Program-made: the position numbers and the translations under genes
The notes under the pieces: model-generated
Databases searched by the model: none
What the model was told of the DNA's origin: nothing
The model's input: the letters and a program-made list of their open reading frames with translations, nothing else
Shown here: positions 1 through 8,351 of the stretch, piece after piece
How the letters are laid out: each line of letters begins with the position of its first letter
How positions within the stretch are numbered: position 1 is the stretch's first letter
NCBI RefSeq assembly: GCF_000515415.1
Contig: NZ_KI911783.1
Location: forward strand, 6,001,831 to 6,065,830
Direction of reading: 5' to 3'
Source: Bradyrhizobium sp. WSM1417
GTDB lineage: Bacteria > Pseudomonadota > Alphaproteobacteria > Rhizobiales > Xanthobacteraceae
Length of the DNA stretch: 64,000 nucleotides

Positions 1-271
1 CGATCGAGTCAAACTTCGTGCAGAGTTCGAAGAAACCGATATCGCGCGTGCCGAAACCTTCCAGCCAGTCTCGACAAACGTCGTCGAGCCAATGATCGCC
101 TGGATTGCAGTGCTTTGCCGACCGCCGCTCCAGCCCCATCAAAAGCTGCTCTGCGGAAGGCAATTTCCTCCAGACGAAGCGCGTGCAGAAGCCGAGCGCG
201 ATATTCGCCAGTTTGGACTGGCGCAGCGTGTCTGCCGCAAGATGGTTCGTGGTCAAAATCAAATGTGACAA
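1..271 (-). CDS. DUF1835-type protein, third tandem copy (C-terminus outside window)
   Basis: An open frame on the minus strand runs from a TTG at 271 past the left edge, giving 90 N-terminal residues. The frame opens with SHLILTTN, which aligns with MKRLILTS and MTRLIVTT at the starts of the two genes just upstream. It also keeps the paralogues' next landmarks: a W-x-LPS/GPLP segment near residue 35, GDHWLDD, and FGTRDIGFFELC where the others have a short acidic strand. A stop codon lies four codons before the TTG and no ATG is available, so TTG is the only reasonable start. A weak GAGA lies just upstream. The gap to the preceding gene is 61 nt, so the three copies are probably one transcription unit. 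Function is unknown. Confidence 0.72.
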   Translation of the reverse strand, partial: MSHLILTTNHLAADTLRQSKLANIALGFCTRFVWRKLPSAEQLLMGLERRSAKHCNPGDHWLDDVCRDWLEGFGTRDIGFFELCTKFDSI

Positions 272-332
272 GGTGATTTCTCAATCAAAAGACAACATGA
301 CAATCAGGGATGCCATCAGCAGCGCCCTCACA

Positions 333-1328
333 TCACGTCGGCGCGATCAACGAGCGGGTCTCGGGGTCCCACCGCCAGAGTCGCTCGTTGGTCAGGTGAG
401 TGCCGCCCCACCAGCGATCAATCCGGTTGTACCGGCGGAAATTCTGGTCGCCTCCCAGCACCGCCTTACCGAACTCGGTCAGCGTCAATTGCGACCGCTT
501 GTACCGATCGAACTGACTGGAATCGTCGTGCATCTCTAGCGAAAACGGACCTTGATCCAGTCCGGACACCGCCGGCCTCTCGCACCGCGCAAGGCCGTCA
601 AGCAGCGCTCCAACTTCCCAATAACCATACACATCCAGCTCGTTGCACTTCTGGTGGCCCGGAAAGACATCGAAAGGCTGCATGCCGCCTCGCCCGATGA
701 GTTGGAGTATCCGCGCTTCCGTGGCTCCAAGGCCTGAGGCAGGACGCGGAAGTTCGTTGAGGAGAGCCCTCACGTGAGGGGCGAGTTGTGGCAACCAGCT
801 CAAATTGGTCTTGAAGAGATCCCTCCAACCTTGCGGGGTCGGCGCGCGATAGGCCCGCCATGCACGCCTGGCCGATTTGAGTTGACGAGGTGTGATCGCA
901 ACAGCCGGCGGGTAGAGTTCGCTTCGCGGTGGGTCGACATCCCTGACACCCAAGAACAGGGAGCGCACGACAAAGTCGGGATTTGCATCGTGTCGGCGGG
1001 CCCAATGATCGAGCAGCCAGAGCAGGATCAATTGCGCATTTGGCTCCGGCCCTCGCCAAAACTCGACCGAGCCATATTCCGCGAGCAGTTCGATCAGTCC
1101 TCGATCCTTCGCGCCTGATTCCTCGAGACGCCAGGACGGCGTATCGTCGAGCCAATGAAGCCCGCGGGGCTGTGTCGTACGCGGCGCAAAGAATGCGTCC
1201 AGCTCTGCATCGGCCGGCAACGGTCCCCAGACCAGCCGGCGCTCGATGGCAATCACGAGGTCGGCAAGGCCCGCTTGTTGAATGGCGCCGGCGATGGACG
1301 AGTCTGTCGTGACAATGAGCCGCGTCAT
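333..1328 (-). CDS. DUF1835-type protein, second tandem copy
   Basis: A 331-aa protein of unknown function. The N-terminus (RLIVTTD, then VWGPLP near residue 35) and the acidic-aromatic strand VEFWRGP near residue 90 match the general pattern of DUF1835 proteins. The middle carries the A-x-x-AW-x-A-[FY]-RAP-x-P pattern typical of these proteins and a GLGATEARIL helix. The C-terminus has LTxFGKAVL and DRWWGGTHL followed by LWRWD, the DUF3658-like tail. It is clearly paralogous to the genes on either side and shares the DRWWGGTHLTN tail with the upstream copy. It starts 9 nt after the upstream stop with GAGG about 8 nt before the ATG, so the pair is co-transcribed. No catalytic motif is obvious. 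Confidence 0.85.
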   Translation of the reverse strand: MTRLIVTTDSSIAGAIQQAGLADLVIAIERRLVWGPLPADAELDAFFAPRTTQPRGLHWLDDTPSWRLEESGAKDRGLIELLAEYGSVEFWRGPEPNAQLILLWLLDHWARRHDANPDFVVRSLFLGVRDVDPPRSELYPPAVAITPRQLKSARRAWRAYRAPTPQGWRDLFKTNLSWLPQLAPHVRALLNELPRPASGLGATEARILQLIGRGGMQPFDVFPGHQKCNELDVYGYWEVGALLDGLARCERPAVSGLDQGPFSLEMHDDSSQFDRYKRSQLTLTEFGKAVLGGDQNFRRYNRIDRWWGGTHLTNERLWRWDPETRSLIAPT

Positions 1329-1337
1329 ACCGTGGCC

Positions 1338-2324
1338 TCAAGGCTTCATCAAAACATGGCCGTAACGCCACAGCCGGTCGTTGGTCAGGTGCGTGCCGCC
1401 CCACCAGCGGTCGATCGGATTGTGGCGACTGAAATCTTCCTGATGGGCCAGGACAGCCTTGCCGAACTCGGTCAATGACAACCGGCTGCGGAGATAGACC
1501 TCGTGCCGAGCTCTTAAATTTTCGCGATCGATTGTGCGCAGTTCGTCGCCCAGCCCGGCCACTACGGGCCTGGGGCCGAGCGCGAGCCCCTCGAGCAACG
1601 AACCCAACTCAAATTCTCCGAACACATATGTTCGCCGTTGCGAGCGCAGGTGAAACAACGCATTCGTGTTCGCAAACCCTCTGGCAAGCATCTCCAAGAA
1701 CCGCATCTCGGTCGCACCGAGTCCCGTCGAAGGCGACGGCAGTTCTGCCATGAGATCGAGCAAGGCCGGGCGCAGCATCAGCAATGCACTGAGATCCTGG
1801 TGAAGGAGATCGACGCACGCCTCAGGGGTCATTGCGCGGTAGGCCGACCACGCCAACCGGGCAGTCTCGAACTCTTGGGCCCTAACAGGCACGACATGAA
1901 TGTGCGGCTCGGATGCAGCGAGATCCTCACCGTGTGCTGTCGTCAGCTCGGATGAGACAAGTCGAAGTCGAAGCTTTGGCACCAGCGAGGAGCAGGAGCT
2001 GAGGTGGTCCAGCAGGCAGACGAGCTGCAATTGATCCCGGGGAGCTGGGTCGAACCAAAGTTCAACCACGTCATATCGCTCGCAGAAGTCGGCAAGGGAC
2101 AAATCTTTGCGGTCCTTGATGCCCTTGGGCCAGCGGATGCCCCAATCGGACCAATGATCACCCGGCCCGAGATTCGCCGAACGCGCCGCGAAATAGGCTG
2201 CGAGCTTCTCGGGCGAGGGCAGAGGTCCCCACTCAAAGTGAAACGAGTATGAGATGACAATCTCCGCCAACCCGGATCGTGCGAGCTGGCCTCCGGACGA
2301 ACTGGTCAAGATCAGACGCTTCAT
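1338..2324 (-). CDS. DUF1835-type protein, first tandem copy
   Basis: A 328-aa paralogue of the next gene downstream, with the same order of landmarks: MKRLILTS at the start, FEWGPLPS near residue 32, VVELWFDP near residue 87, a hydrophobic LLDHL helix, ARLAWSAYRAMTPE, GLGATEMRFLEM, then LTEFGKAVL and DRWWGGTHLTN-LWR at the end. It is the first gene of the tandem set. It begins 97 nt after the recA stop, beyond a strong terminator, so it probably has its own promoter or relies on readthrough. The function of DUF1835 proteins is not established. Confidence 0.85.
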   Translation of the reverse strand: MKRLILTSSSGGQLARSGLAEIVISYSFHFEWGPLPSPEKLAAYFAARSANLGPGDHWSDWGIRWPKGIKDRKDLSLADFCERYDVVELWFDPAPRDQLQLVCLLDHLSSCSSLVPKLRLRLVSSELTTAHGEDLAASEPHIHVVPVRAQEFETARLAWSAYRAMTPEACVDLLHQDLSALLMLRPALLDLMAELPSPSTGLGATEMRFLEMLARGFANTNALFHLRSQRRTYVFGEFELGSLLEGLALGPRPVVAGLGDELRTIDRENLRARHEVYLRSRLSLTEFGKAVLAHQEDFSRHNPIDRWWGGTHLTNDRLWRYGHVLMKP

Positions 2325-2340
2325 CGCACCACCTGATCAA

Positions 2341-2391
2341 CGCAAACGAAACAGGCGCCGAAGACGTCGGCAACTCAACGTCCTCAGCGCC
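2341..2391 (-). terminator. Intrinsic terminator of recA
   Basis: On the minus strand the arms 2391-2378 and 2367-2354 form a 14-bp RNA stem with two G-U pairs and a loop of about 10 nt. A T-rich run (TGTTTCGTTT) follows at 2353-2344. It lies 31 nt after the recA stop and separates recA from the DUF1835 genes. Confidence 0.8.
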
Positions 2392-2421
2392 CGCTCCTCG
2401 CGAAATCTATTCGACTAAGGC

Positions 2422-3510
<1,089 letters not shown>

Positions 3511-3603
3511 TGGGTCGTGCTCCTTATGGCGAGGATTCGCTAGAGGGACAAACGGCTGGCGAGGCGGCGCGGCGATAAAATCAATGTACCCTATTTGTTC
3601 TAG

Positions 3604-3618
3604 GTTCGCAATATGTTC
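3604..3618. promoter_or_regulatory. SOS (LexA) box upstream of recA
   Basis: The + strand reads GTTCGCAATATGTTC, a perfect GTTC-N7-GTTC, which is the known alphaproteobacterial LexA operator. A further GTTC lies at 3597-3600. The site is 94 bp upstream of the recA start and indicates DNA-damage-inducible expression. Confidence 0.85.
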
Positions 3619-3759
3619 TTTTGCGGATTTGCGCGTTAAATGACGCGTATCAAGCCGGATGAGCTGCGCGCCGTGAGAATTCCGTAATCCTGCGGCACCG
3701 AACCTTTCGCGGTCTGCGGTCTTCTCTTGGACGGGACCGCAACTCTGGGGACCTCAGTA

Positions 3760-3927
3760 ATGACGAACAACACGCATCACGATACGAACCGGCGCATTCC
3801 GCTGCTGGAAGCGGCGCGGGAGGAGATGAGCAAGTTCGAGCGCAAGGAAAACGAGTTCCGCAAGAAGGACCGCGAAGAGCGTGCCGCCGAACTCCATTTG
3901 CCGCTGGACGCGATCAGGGTTCATTAG
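3760..3927 (+). CDS. Small charged hypothetical protein (55 aa)
   Basis: A 55-residue, highly hydrophilic protein, rich in Glu, Lys and Arg, with a helix-forming stretch (EEMSKFERKENEFRKKDREE) and the ending LPLDAIRVH. The ATG at 3760 is chosen over an in-frame TTG at 3727 because GGGGA lies about 10 nt before it. It is divergent from recA and shares its upstream region, but lies about 140 bp from the SOS box. No family was recognised. The composition suggests a coiled coil or nucleic-acid-associated peptide, which is inference only. Confidence 0.55.
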   Translation: MTNNTHHDTNRRIPLLEAAREEMSKFERKENEFRKKDREERAAELHLPLDAIRVH

Positions 3928-4234
3928 GCCGCCGCGACGAGGGCATAGGAGCCGAGGCCGGCCCGGCGGACGCGCTAGGCGGTGGCGATGTTTGCCAGCG
4001 GCAACGCGCTGGCGACGGTGCCGGAGCGGCCGGGGGAATCGGCACGGGAATTGGGATTCGGATGGCCGTGAAGGCGAGTCCGAGCCAATATGGTATCTAA
4101 ATACTACCAGTAAGCTATTGATTAAACGACGGAATTTTCTGACGGGCTACTGTGCATGGGGTTGTTTTCGCGTTTTTGAAAGGCGCGCATGGGCCTTTCC
4201 ACCCCCAGAGCCGTATCCCGGCACCCAACCCCGC
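3928..4234. other. Intergenic stretch without recognised features
   Basis: No convincing coding frame, hairpin-plus-T-tract or repeat was seen. Positions about 4085-4150 are noticeably more AT-rich than the surroundings and could hold a promoter. Confidence 0.5.
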
Positions 4235-4324
4235 CTACAGCAGAACCAGCAACCCGATGCCGATCACCAGCACTACGAAGCCAGCCGCCGTCGCGGCGGC
4301 GAATGACCGCTCTACGTTGTCCAT
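4235..4324 (-). CDS. Putative 29-aa single-pass membrane micro-protein
   Basis: The frame from ATG 4324 to TAG 4235 encodes a short charged head (MDNVERSF) followed by about 20 uninterrupted Ala, Gly, Val, Ile and Leu residues ending GIGLLVLL. This is the composition of one transmembrane helix. A GGGG run sits about 8 nt before the ATG. No partner gene is evident; the next gene on this strand upstream is the DUF2798 membrane protein at 4629-4886, about 300 bp away. Short hydrophobic frames can occur by chance, so this needs comparative or translation evidence. Confidence 0.42.
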   Translation of the reverse strand: MDNVERSFAAATAAGFVVLVIGIGLLVLL

Positions 4325-4429
4325 GATGCCACCCCGTTGCCGGTGGGCCACGTTTCCCCCATGGCAGCACCGTCGTTGCGAAATCTCGCCTGCGGTTGTG
4401 TCCTGAGTTGTGCGAACGGATGTCGAAAT

Positions 4430-4605
4430 TGGGACCGGTGCGGGGCCAGTGTGCGGCCCCGAGCTCCGGCTTTCGCTGTCGCCGTCAAGCCTTGTCAGGC
4501 TGTCGTAAGCTGAGCCGGCTAGGGTCGCTTGGCTATGGTGTTGCAGCCCAGCACCTCAGCCTCCAATAACCTTTCCCCGCTTGGTTCTCCCAAGCGGGGT
4601 TTTTT
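4430..4605 (+). ncRNA. Candidate small RNA ending at an orphan terminator
   Basis: No + strand gene ends nearby, yet 4575-4605 is a textbook intrinsic terminator. Upstream are further hairpins: one around 4446-4466 (CGGGGCC/GGCCCCG), and one around 4541-4559 (GGTGTTG/CAGCACC) followed by single-stranded CCTCC-like sequence. A CTTGTC/CTAGGG pair near 4492-4520 is a weak promoter candidate. The 5' end is unknown and the start given is a guess. Hallmarks of SRP RNA, tmRNA and RNase P RNA were looked for and not found. Confidence 0.35.
4575..4605 (+). terminator. Strong intrinsic terminator with no upstream + strand gene
   Basis: A perfect 10-bp stem (CCCCGCTTGG, loop TTCTC, CCAAGCGGGG) is followed by TTTTTT at 4600-4605. 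There is no T-tract on the opposite side, so it works only on + strand transcripts. Confidence 0.85.
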
Positions 4606-4628
4606 CATTCCGGTTTTCTTGCCGATTT

Positions 4629-4886
4629 TCATGCCGGCCGGCCGGTTTGCGAGCCGCCCTCCTCCTGCGTCAGACGCAGCGAGAAGGCGCGGATCGCCGG
4701 CGCTGCGAGCAGCACGATCGGCAGCATCGCCGCCCATGCGATCAGCCACGACACCATCCAGTGCGCGAGGAAGTCCAGCGCGTTCCCTGCCGGAAAGCTC
4801 GCGATGCCCGCGGCGATCAGCGAGGTCAGTCCGGACTGGATGATTCCGAACACGAAATGAGAATAGCGGCGGGGAATGCCCGGCAT
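4629..4886 (-). CDS. DUF2798 family membrane protein
   Basis: An 85-aa protein with two hydrophobic helices, one around residues 12-30 (FGIIQSGLTSLIAAGIASF) and one around 40-62 (WMVSWLIAWAAMLPIVLLAAP). This is the two-helix pattern and spacing of DUF2798 proteins, small inner-membrane proteins of unknown function. The ATG at 4886 (MPGIPRRYSHF) is preferred because family members begin with a short basic segment before the first helix. The frame stays open 15 codons further upstream without family similarity. Confidence 0.72.
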   Translation of the reverse strand: MPGIPRRYSHFVFGIIQSGLTSLIAAGIASFPAGNALDFLAHWMVSWLIAWAAMLPIVLLAAPAIRAFSLRLTQEEGGSQTGRPA

Positions 4887-5148
4887 GACGCGCCCATGTT
4901 GCTGACCGTGATCGGGCCAAGCAAGGCACATGCCGCCGCGTTCCGGAAGGCGCCCTTACCCATCCCAGGAACTCTGTTCTTGGCCGGAGAACCACGGGAG
5001 AGGTCTCGCGCCGCGGCTGGGCGGCCGGCGCGTGCGCTTGCGAGATAGCCGTGGGCTATCCGGGACTTACCGACAGATTTGGCTTTCCCTGGAATATTAT
5101 GCCGCCCAGCATGTTCTCAGTGATGGAAGTGAATCGTGGGAGAAGGCC

Positions 5149-5337
5149 ATGAATCACAGGGGCGTCGAGTTCACCGTCGCCAAGACGGCAATTCCCGGCA
5201 TCTGGCAGTGGCAGTTCCGGATCGGCGAGCAGATCAAGACTGGCCAGACAGAGACCAAGATCGATCTGTTGGCGATCCGGCGGGTGCAGCTGCGGATCGA
5301 TCGGGAGCTGAAGGCGATCGGGCGCAAAACCGCCTGA
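5149..5337 (+). CDS. Small conserved-looking hypothetical protein (62 aa)
   Basis: A 62-aa protein starting MNHRGVEFTVAKT, with a W-x-W-x-F strand pattern (GIWQWQFRIG) and a basic C-terminal helix ending RKTA. GGGAGAAGG immediately precedes the ATG and decides the start; the open frame upstream shows no protein-like composition. The Trp-rich strand followed by a helix resembles short cytoplasmic proteins common in rhizobia, but no named family was recognised. Function is unknown. Confidence 0.65.
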   Translation: MNHRGVEFTVAKTAIPGIWQWQFRIGEQIKTGQTETKIDLLAIRRVQLRIDRELKAIGRKTA

Positions 5338-5523
5338 GCGGCCGGATCGAGATCGACGGCGGGCTGGCGCGCCCCGACGCGCCGCAGCCGTCATGGCCTA
5401 AAGCAGCGGCGCCCATGGGGCTATTCCGTAGCCGACCGGAATTGATCTGCCGACGGTTTGGGATTGGACTGCCAGCGATTATGGCCGTGGGGACGGAGCC
5501 ATCAGGCGCGATCGGTGCGAACC

Positions 5524-5757
5524 ATGCCGCTCTACTTTTTTCGAATCCGGAACGGCAGCTATTCCGGCTGCGCCGACCAGGCGTCGGAATTTGCCGATCG
5601 CGATCTGGCCTGGAAGGAGATGACCAGCGTCTGCGCCGACATGGCCGCCGGCATCGCCCGCAAGCTCCAGGAAAATTCCGAATGGAATATGGAGCTGCTG
5701 GACGAGGCCAAGGAGCCCGTGTTCCGGATCCGCATCACATCCGAAACCTTCGAATAG
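5524..5757 (+). CDS. DUF6894-like small protein
   Basis: A 77-aa protein opening MPLYFFRIRNG, with a D-x-E-F-AD-R-D-L-A motif and a helical middle. This start and the conserved PLYFF are typical of the DUF6894 family, small proteins very abundant in Bradyrhizobium and of unknown function. The ATG at 5524 is chosen because the signature starts there; the open frame upstream has no similarity. It lies convergent to the next gene, with a 9-nt gap. Confidence 0.75.
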   Translation: MPLYFFRIRNGSYSGCADQASEFADRDLAWKEMTSVCADMAAGIARKLQENSEWNMELLDEAKEPVFRIRITSETFE

Positions 5758-5766
5758 GGGCCGGCC

Positions 5767-6021
5767 CTAATCCGCGCTGGGCAGCCGCCGCATCGTGAAT
5801 TCGATATCACCGCCGGGCAGCTCGCGCCAGGTCTCGACCGCGCTCATATAGCCGGCCTTGGGGTAGCGGGTGAAGAAAGCCTGCGCCCTCTCCCGTGCCG
5901 CCGCGCGTGGCAGCGTGAAGGTCTCGCGCAGATAACCGTCGCCGGCCGTCACGCCGGCCTTGCCGCCCATCCTGCGCCGGCGCGCCATCCGCTCGGCGAG
6001 ATCCCGCGGACGATCGGCCAT
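5767..6021 (-). CDS. Hypothetical protein (84 aa)
   Basis: A basic 84-aa protein with a charged N-terminal helix (RPRDLAERMARRRR), a central TLPRAAARERAQAFFTRYP segment and a terminal strand pair (VETWRELPGGDIEFTMRRL). The last part reads like a beta-hairpin. No family was identified. It is convergent with the DUF6894 gene. Codon use and third-position GC fit the surrounding genes, which supports a real gene. Confidence 0.6.
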   Translation of the reverse strand: MADRPRDLAERMARRRRMGGKAGVTAGDGYLRETFTLPRAAARERAQAFFTRYPKAGYMSAVETWRELPGGDIEFTMRRLPSAD

Positions 6022-6125
6022 GTCCCGCCTCCTTTACGCAATACGCTCTCGCGCAATGTAGGAAGCAAGCCGGCCGAAGGGGAGTCCCGGCCGGAGGCCT
6101 CAGCCGCCTCCGATCGGGCAGAAGG

Positions 6126-6440
6126 TCAATTGGCAGCCGTGCCGGATTTCTTCTTCGGCGCACCGGTCGCGGCCGAGGCCTTTGGCGCTGCCGACGGCTT
6201 CGGCGGGTCGGAGCGCATGCCGCCCCAGGGATCGTTGGACGCCTTGGAATCCGGAATCTTCTTCAGCGTTTCCTTGTAGGCCCTGTCACGCTCGGCTTCC
6301 GCGGCCTTCTCCTCTGGAGTCTTGCCCGGGCCGTCCTGCAGCAAATTGAGATTGGGCATTTGCGCAGAGGCCGGTCCCGCCAGCACGGTCGGTCCCGCCA
6401 GAACAGCCAGCACCGCGGCCACACGGAAAAGCTTCATCAT
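6126..6440 (-). CDS. Secreted protein with DPWGGMR motif (paralogue of 8352-8585)
   Basis: A 104-aa protein with a clear signal peptide (MMKLFRVAAVLAVLAGPTVL...ASAQ). The mature part is lysine-rich with the pattern AYKETLKKIPDSK-x4-DPWGGMR and a Pro/Ala/Lys tail. AAGGAG lies five nt before the first ATG of the ATGATG pair and fixes the start. The same D/E-x-AYK-x2-L-x2-IP-[DE]SK-x4-DPW-x-G-x-R pattern appears in the protein at 8352-8585, so the two are paralogues about 2 kb apart. Role in the periplasm is unknown. Confidence 0.78.
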   Translation of the reverse strand: MMKLFRVAAVLAVLAGPTVLAGPASAQMPNLNLLQDGPGKTPEEKAAEAERDRAYKETLKKIPDSKASNDPWGGMRSDPPKPSAAPKASAATGAPKKKSGTAAN

Positions 6441-6520
6441 CGACTCCTTGATCATCCATGGCGGCGCGGGTCGCCCGCGCCTTGTCACCCCTGGCACAAC
6501 GGCAGGGGCCGCTCGGCCCG

Positions 6521-6652
6521 CTAGAGCCGGTCCGATTTGCACGATTTCGGCGCGTGGAGCCAGTCGTCCCAGATCGGGCCGCACTTGGTGCACCCGTTCA
6601 GCAACAGGCCGAGCCCGGCCAGACAAAACACGAGGACATACCGACGCAACAT
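6521..6652 (-). CDS. Small lipoprotein (43 aa)
   Basis: The frame from ATG 6652 to TAG 6521 encodes a 43-aa lipoprotein: a basic start MLRRY, a hydrophobic core VLVFCLAGLGLLLNG, and a lipobox with Cys21. The mature part reads CTKCGPIWDDW then PKSCKSDRL. Three cysteines remain besides the lipidated one, or two if the one in the signal peptide is discounted, and could form a disulfide. A G-rich run lies upstream of the ATG. It may share a transcript with the secreted-protein gene 80 nt downstream. Function unknown. Confidence 0.7.
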   Translation of the reverse strand: MLRRYVLVFCLAGLGLLLNGCTKCGPIWDDWLHAPKSCKSDRL

Positions 6653-6797
6653 CACCCACCCATACCCACTCCGTGGCATCATACCGGGCGAAGTCAGGCA
6701 TTTTCAAGCCGACGGGACCCGCGGCAGACCGGCGACTTTGCCGCGCCGGTCCGCTCGAAACGCCGAACATCCGGCAATACAGGAGGGAACGACAGCA

Positions 6798-7262
6798 ATG
6801 CCATCGCAGCCAGAAGCCGAGTTCGGCATCAGTGAGGCCCGACGCATCCTCGGCGAGGTCTTTGCGCCCTGGGTCCAGGATCTCAATTTGTCGGTCGAGC
6901 GCATCGAGCACCTGCCGCCGCCGGACGTGCCGGACTGGCAGCCGGCAGCGCTCCTGCGCATGCCGTTCTCGGATCGCCTGTGCCGCAACGGCGGCGTGGT
7001 CTGCGGCCAGGCGCTGATGGCGCTCGCCGACACCGCGATGGTGATCGCGAACCTCGCCGCCAACCGCGGCTATCGTCCGATGACGACGGTCGACCAGACC
7101 ACGCATTTCATGCGCGCCGTCTCCTCGTCGGACGTGCTGGCCGACGCCCGCGTGGTGCGACTCGGACGCACCATGAGCTTTGGCCGCGTCACGCTGCTCT
7201 CGGCTACCGACAACAAGCCGGTGGCGATGGTGTCGAGCGCGTTCGCGATGCTGCCGGGGTGA
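6798..7262 (+). CDS. PaaI-type hotdog thioesterase
   Basis: A 154-aa single hotdog-fold protein, likely an acyl-CoA thioesterase. The core is NGGVVCGQALMALADTAM (residues about 60-77), where the Asn/Gly and the Asp of the long hotdog helix sit, followed by TTVDQTTHFMRAV and the strand AVARV-type repeats LADARVVRLGRTMSFGRV. The start is fixed by AGGAGGGA 9-10 nt before the ATG. The acyl substrate cannot be told from sequence. Confidence 0.85.
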   Translation: MPSQPEAEFGISEARRILGEVFAPWVQDLNLSVERIEHLPPPDVPDWQPAALLRMPFSDRLCRNGGVVCGQALMALADTAMVIANLAANRGYRPMTTVDQTTHFMRAVSSSDVLADARVVRLGRTMSFGRVTLLSATDNKPVAMVSSAFAMLPG

Positions 7263-7269
7263 GCATCAT

Positions 7270-7311
7270 CCGAAAGAAGAAAGCCGCGTGAGCGCAAAGC
7301 GCACCGCGGCT
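7270..7311 (-). terminator. Intrinsic terminator downstream of the HdeA-like gene
   Basis: A long hairpin at 7311-7282 (AGCCGCG arms with inner GCGC pairing) is followed on the minus strand by TTTCTTCTTT. It sits about 70 nt past the stop of the HdeA-like gene and just beyond the end of the convergent thioesterase gene. Confidence 0.7.
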
Positions 7312-7379
7312 CTCAATGGCGTCATGTCGAGACGGGAAACGCGGTTGTGATCGCGCGTCGTGCCGTCACGCGGGGGATG

Positions 7380-7673
7380 TTACTTGCCGAGCACTTCGTC
7401 AGCCGCGGTGACGATGCTGACGTTCGGATTTTTTCCGCAATAGCTGCCGAACTGCTTGGCGTTCTCGACGAATACGTCGGTATCGATGATCGCGTTCTCT
7501 TCGTCGCCCTTGTACCAGCCGTCCATCCAGGTCAGCACCATCTTGATGGTGTCGTCGCCGCTCTCCAGGAACTGCTTGCAGCTCATGGTCGCGAGATCGA
7601 GCTTGGTGGCGTGGGCGGGCATGGACGACAGCGAGAGCGCTGCAGCGAACAGAAGCGAAAACGTGGTCTTCAT
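7380..7673 (-). CDS. HdeA-like periplasmic acid-stress chaperone
   Basis: A 97-aa protein with a signal peptide cut after HATK or just before (MKTTFSLLFAAALSLSSMPAHA). The mature part matches the HdeA family: LATMSCKQFLES with Cys32, a WMDGWYKG segment, then GSYCGKNP with Cys79, the two cysteines that form the family's single disulfide. HdeA proteins unfold at acid pH and bind other proteins. GGAGAT seven nt before ATG 7673 supports this start. A terminator follows. Confidence 0.85.
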   Translation of the reverse strand: MKTTFSLLFAAALSLSSMPAHATKLDLATMSCKQFLESGDDTIKMVLTWMDGWYKGDEENAIIDTDVFVENAKQFGSYCGKNPNVSIVTAADEVLGK

Positions 7674-7852
7674 CAATATCTCCATCGGCGCGTAGCGCCA
7701 CAAAGGACGGCTTGGGGGAATATCGGCGGAGTGACTTCCGCTTCGACGTCGTAAACGAAATCTGAAGCGCTGTGCAAGTAGCGCCAGTATTGAGTTTAGT
7801 TCAACGTAATTTCTATGCACTACTTCACAAATATCATTATGGATTAACGCGG

Positions 7853-8095
7853 ATGATCGAGAAGCGTGCAGCGCAGCGGTACCGTGTTTTCAAGGGTGGA
7901 ACGATCACCTTTGAAAACTGCGGCATCACGTGCACGGTGCGAAACATGTCGGCGAACGGCGCCGCAATCGAGCTCGACTCCACCGTCACAGTGCCGCAAT
8001 TGTTCACGCTCGCGATCGCGCGCGACAATTTCGTGCGCAAATGCCGCCCCGTCTGGCGTAGCGAGAGGCGCATCGGCCTCGCTTTCGTACAGTAG
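7853..8095 (+). CDS. PilZ domain protein
   Basis: An 80-aa stand-alone PilZ domain. The N-terminal RAAQR motif (RxxxR, residues 5-9) and NMSANGAAIEL (in place of the usual D/NxSxxG) are the cyclic-di-GMP binding elements. A final strand GLAFVQ completes the barrel. Such small PilZ proteins act as c-di-GMP receptors, often in motility or exopolysaccharide control, which would fit a genome region rich in flagellar genes, but no link is visible. The ATG at 7853 is chosen because the family begins just before RxxxR. Confidence 0.82.
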   Translation: MIEKRAAQRYRVFKGGTITFENCGITCTVRNMSANGAAIELDSTVTVPQLFTLAIARDNFVRKCRPVWRSERRIGLAFVQ

Positions 8096-8351
8096 TGCAT
8101 ACGATGTGAATGATCGTTCGCATCACATCCACAACACGATGATGATCACTTTGATACGAGGGCGATGGCCCGCGCGCAGACTCACATCGGCTTGCCGGTG
8201 TCGCGGTCGAGCACGACGACGAAACCTCGCCTGGCCAGCCTACTCGCTACCGGCCAACCGTTTGCCGCGCGATGCCTGGCCGCGACGAGAACAAAAGGAG
8301 CGTGATGAGAGCGGCCAAATAGCAACGGCGGCTCGCCAACGCCCGCCTCAC
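8096..8351. other. Intergenic stretch with coding-like traces
   Basis: No intact gene. On the minus strand one frame reads on from the stop of the secreted-protein gene as a GTG-started 34-codon hydrophobic peptide (CYLAALITLLLFSS...). A second frame ends with SRLARRGFVVVLDRDTGKPM. Both look protein-like but neither has a proper start and ribosome-binding site, so they may be decayed sequence. Confidence 0.3.

Noticed and set aside
4430..4605. SRP RNA, tmRNA, RNase P or 6S RNA
   Set aside because: The GGAAGCAGC-type SRP loop, a tmRNA tag frame and the RNase P GAGGAAAGTCC core were not found, and 6S-like pairing of the ends could not be shown. Kept only as an unclassified RNA candidate.
8210..8351. 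A GTG-started 34-codon hydrophobic peptide directly after the stop of the 8352-8585 gene
   Set aside because: It is in frame after the stop, has no ribosome-binding site of its own and overlaps another coding-like frame; evidence is too thin for a gene call.
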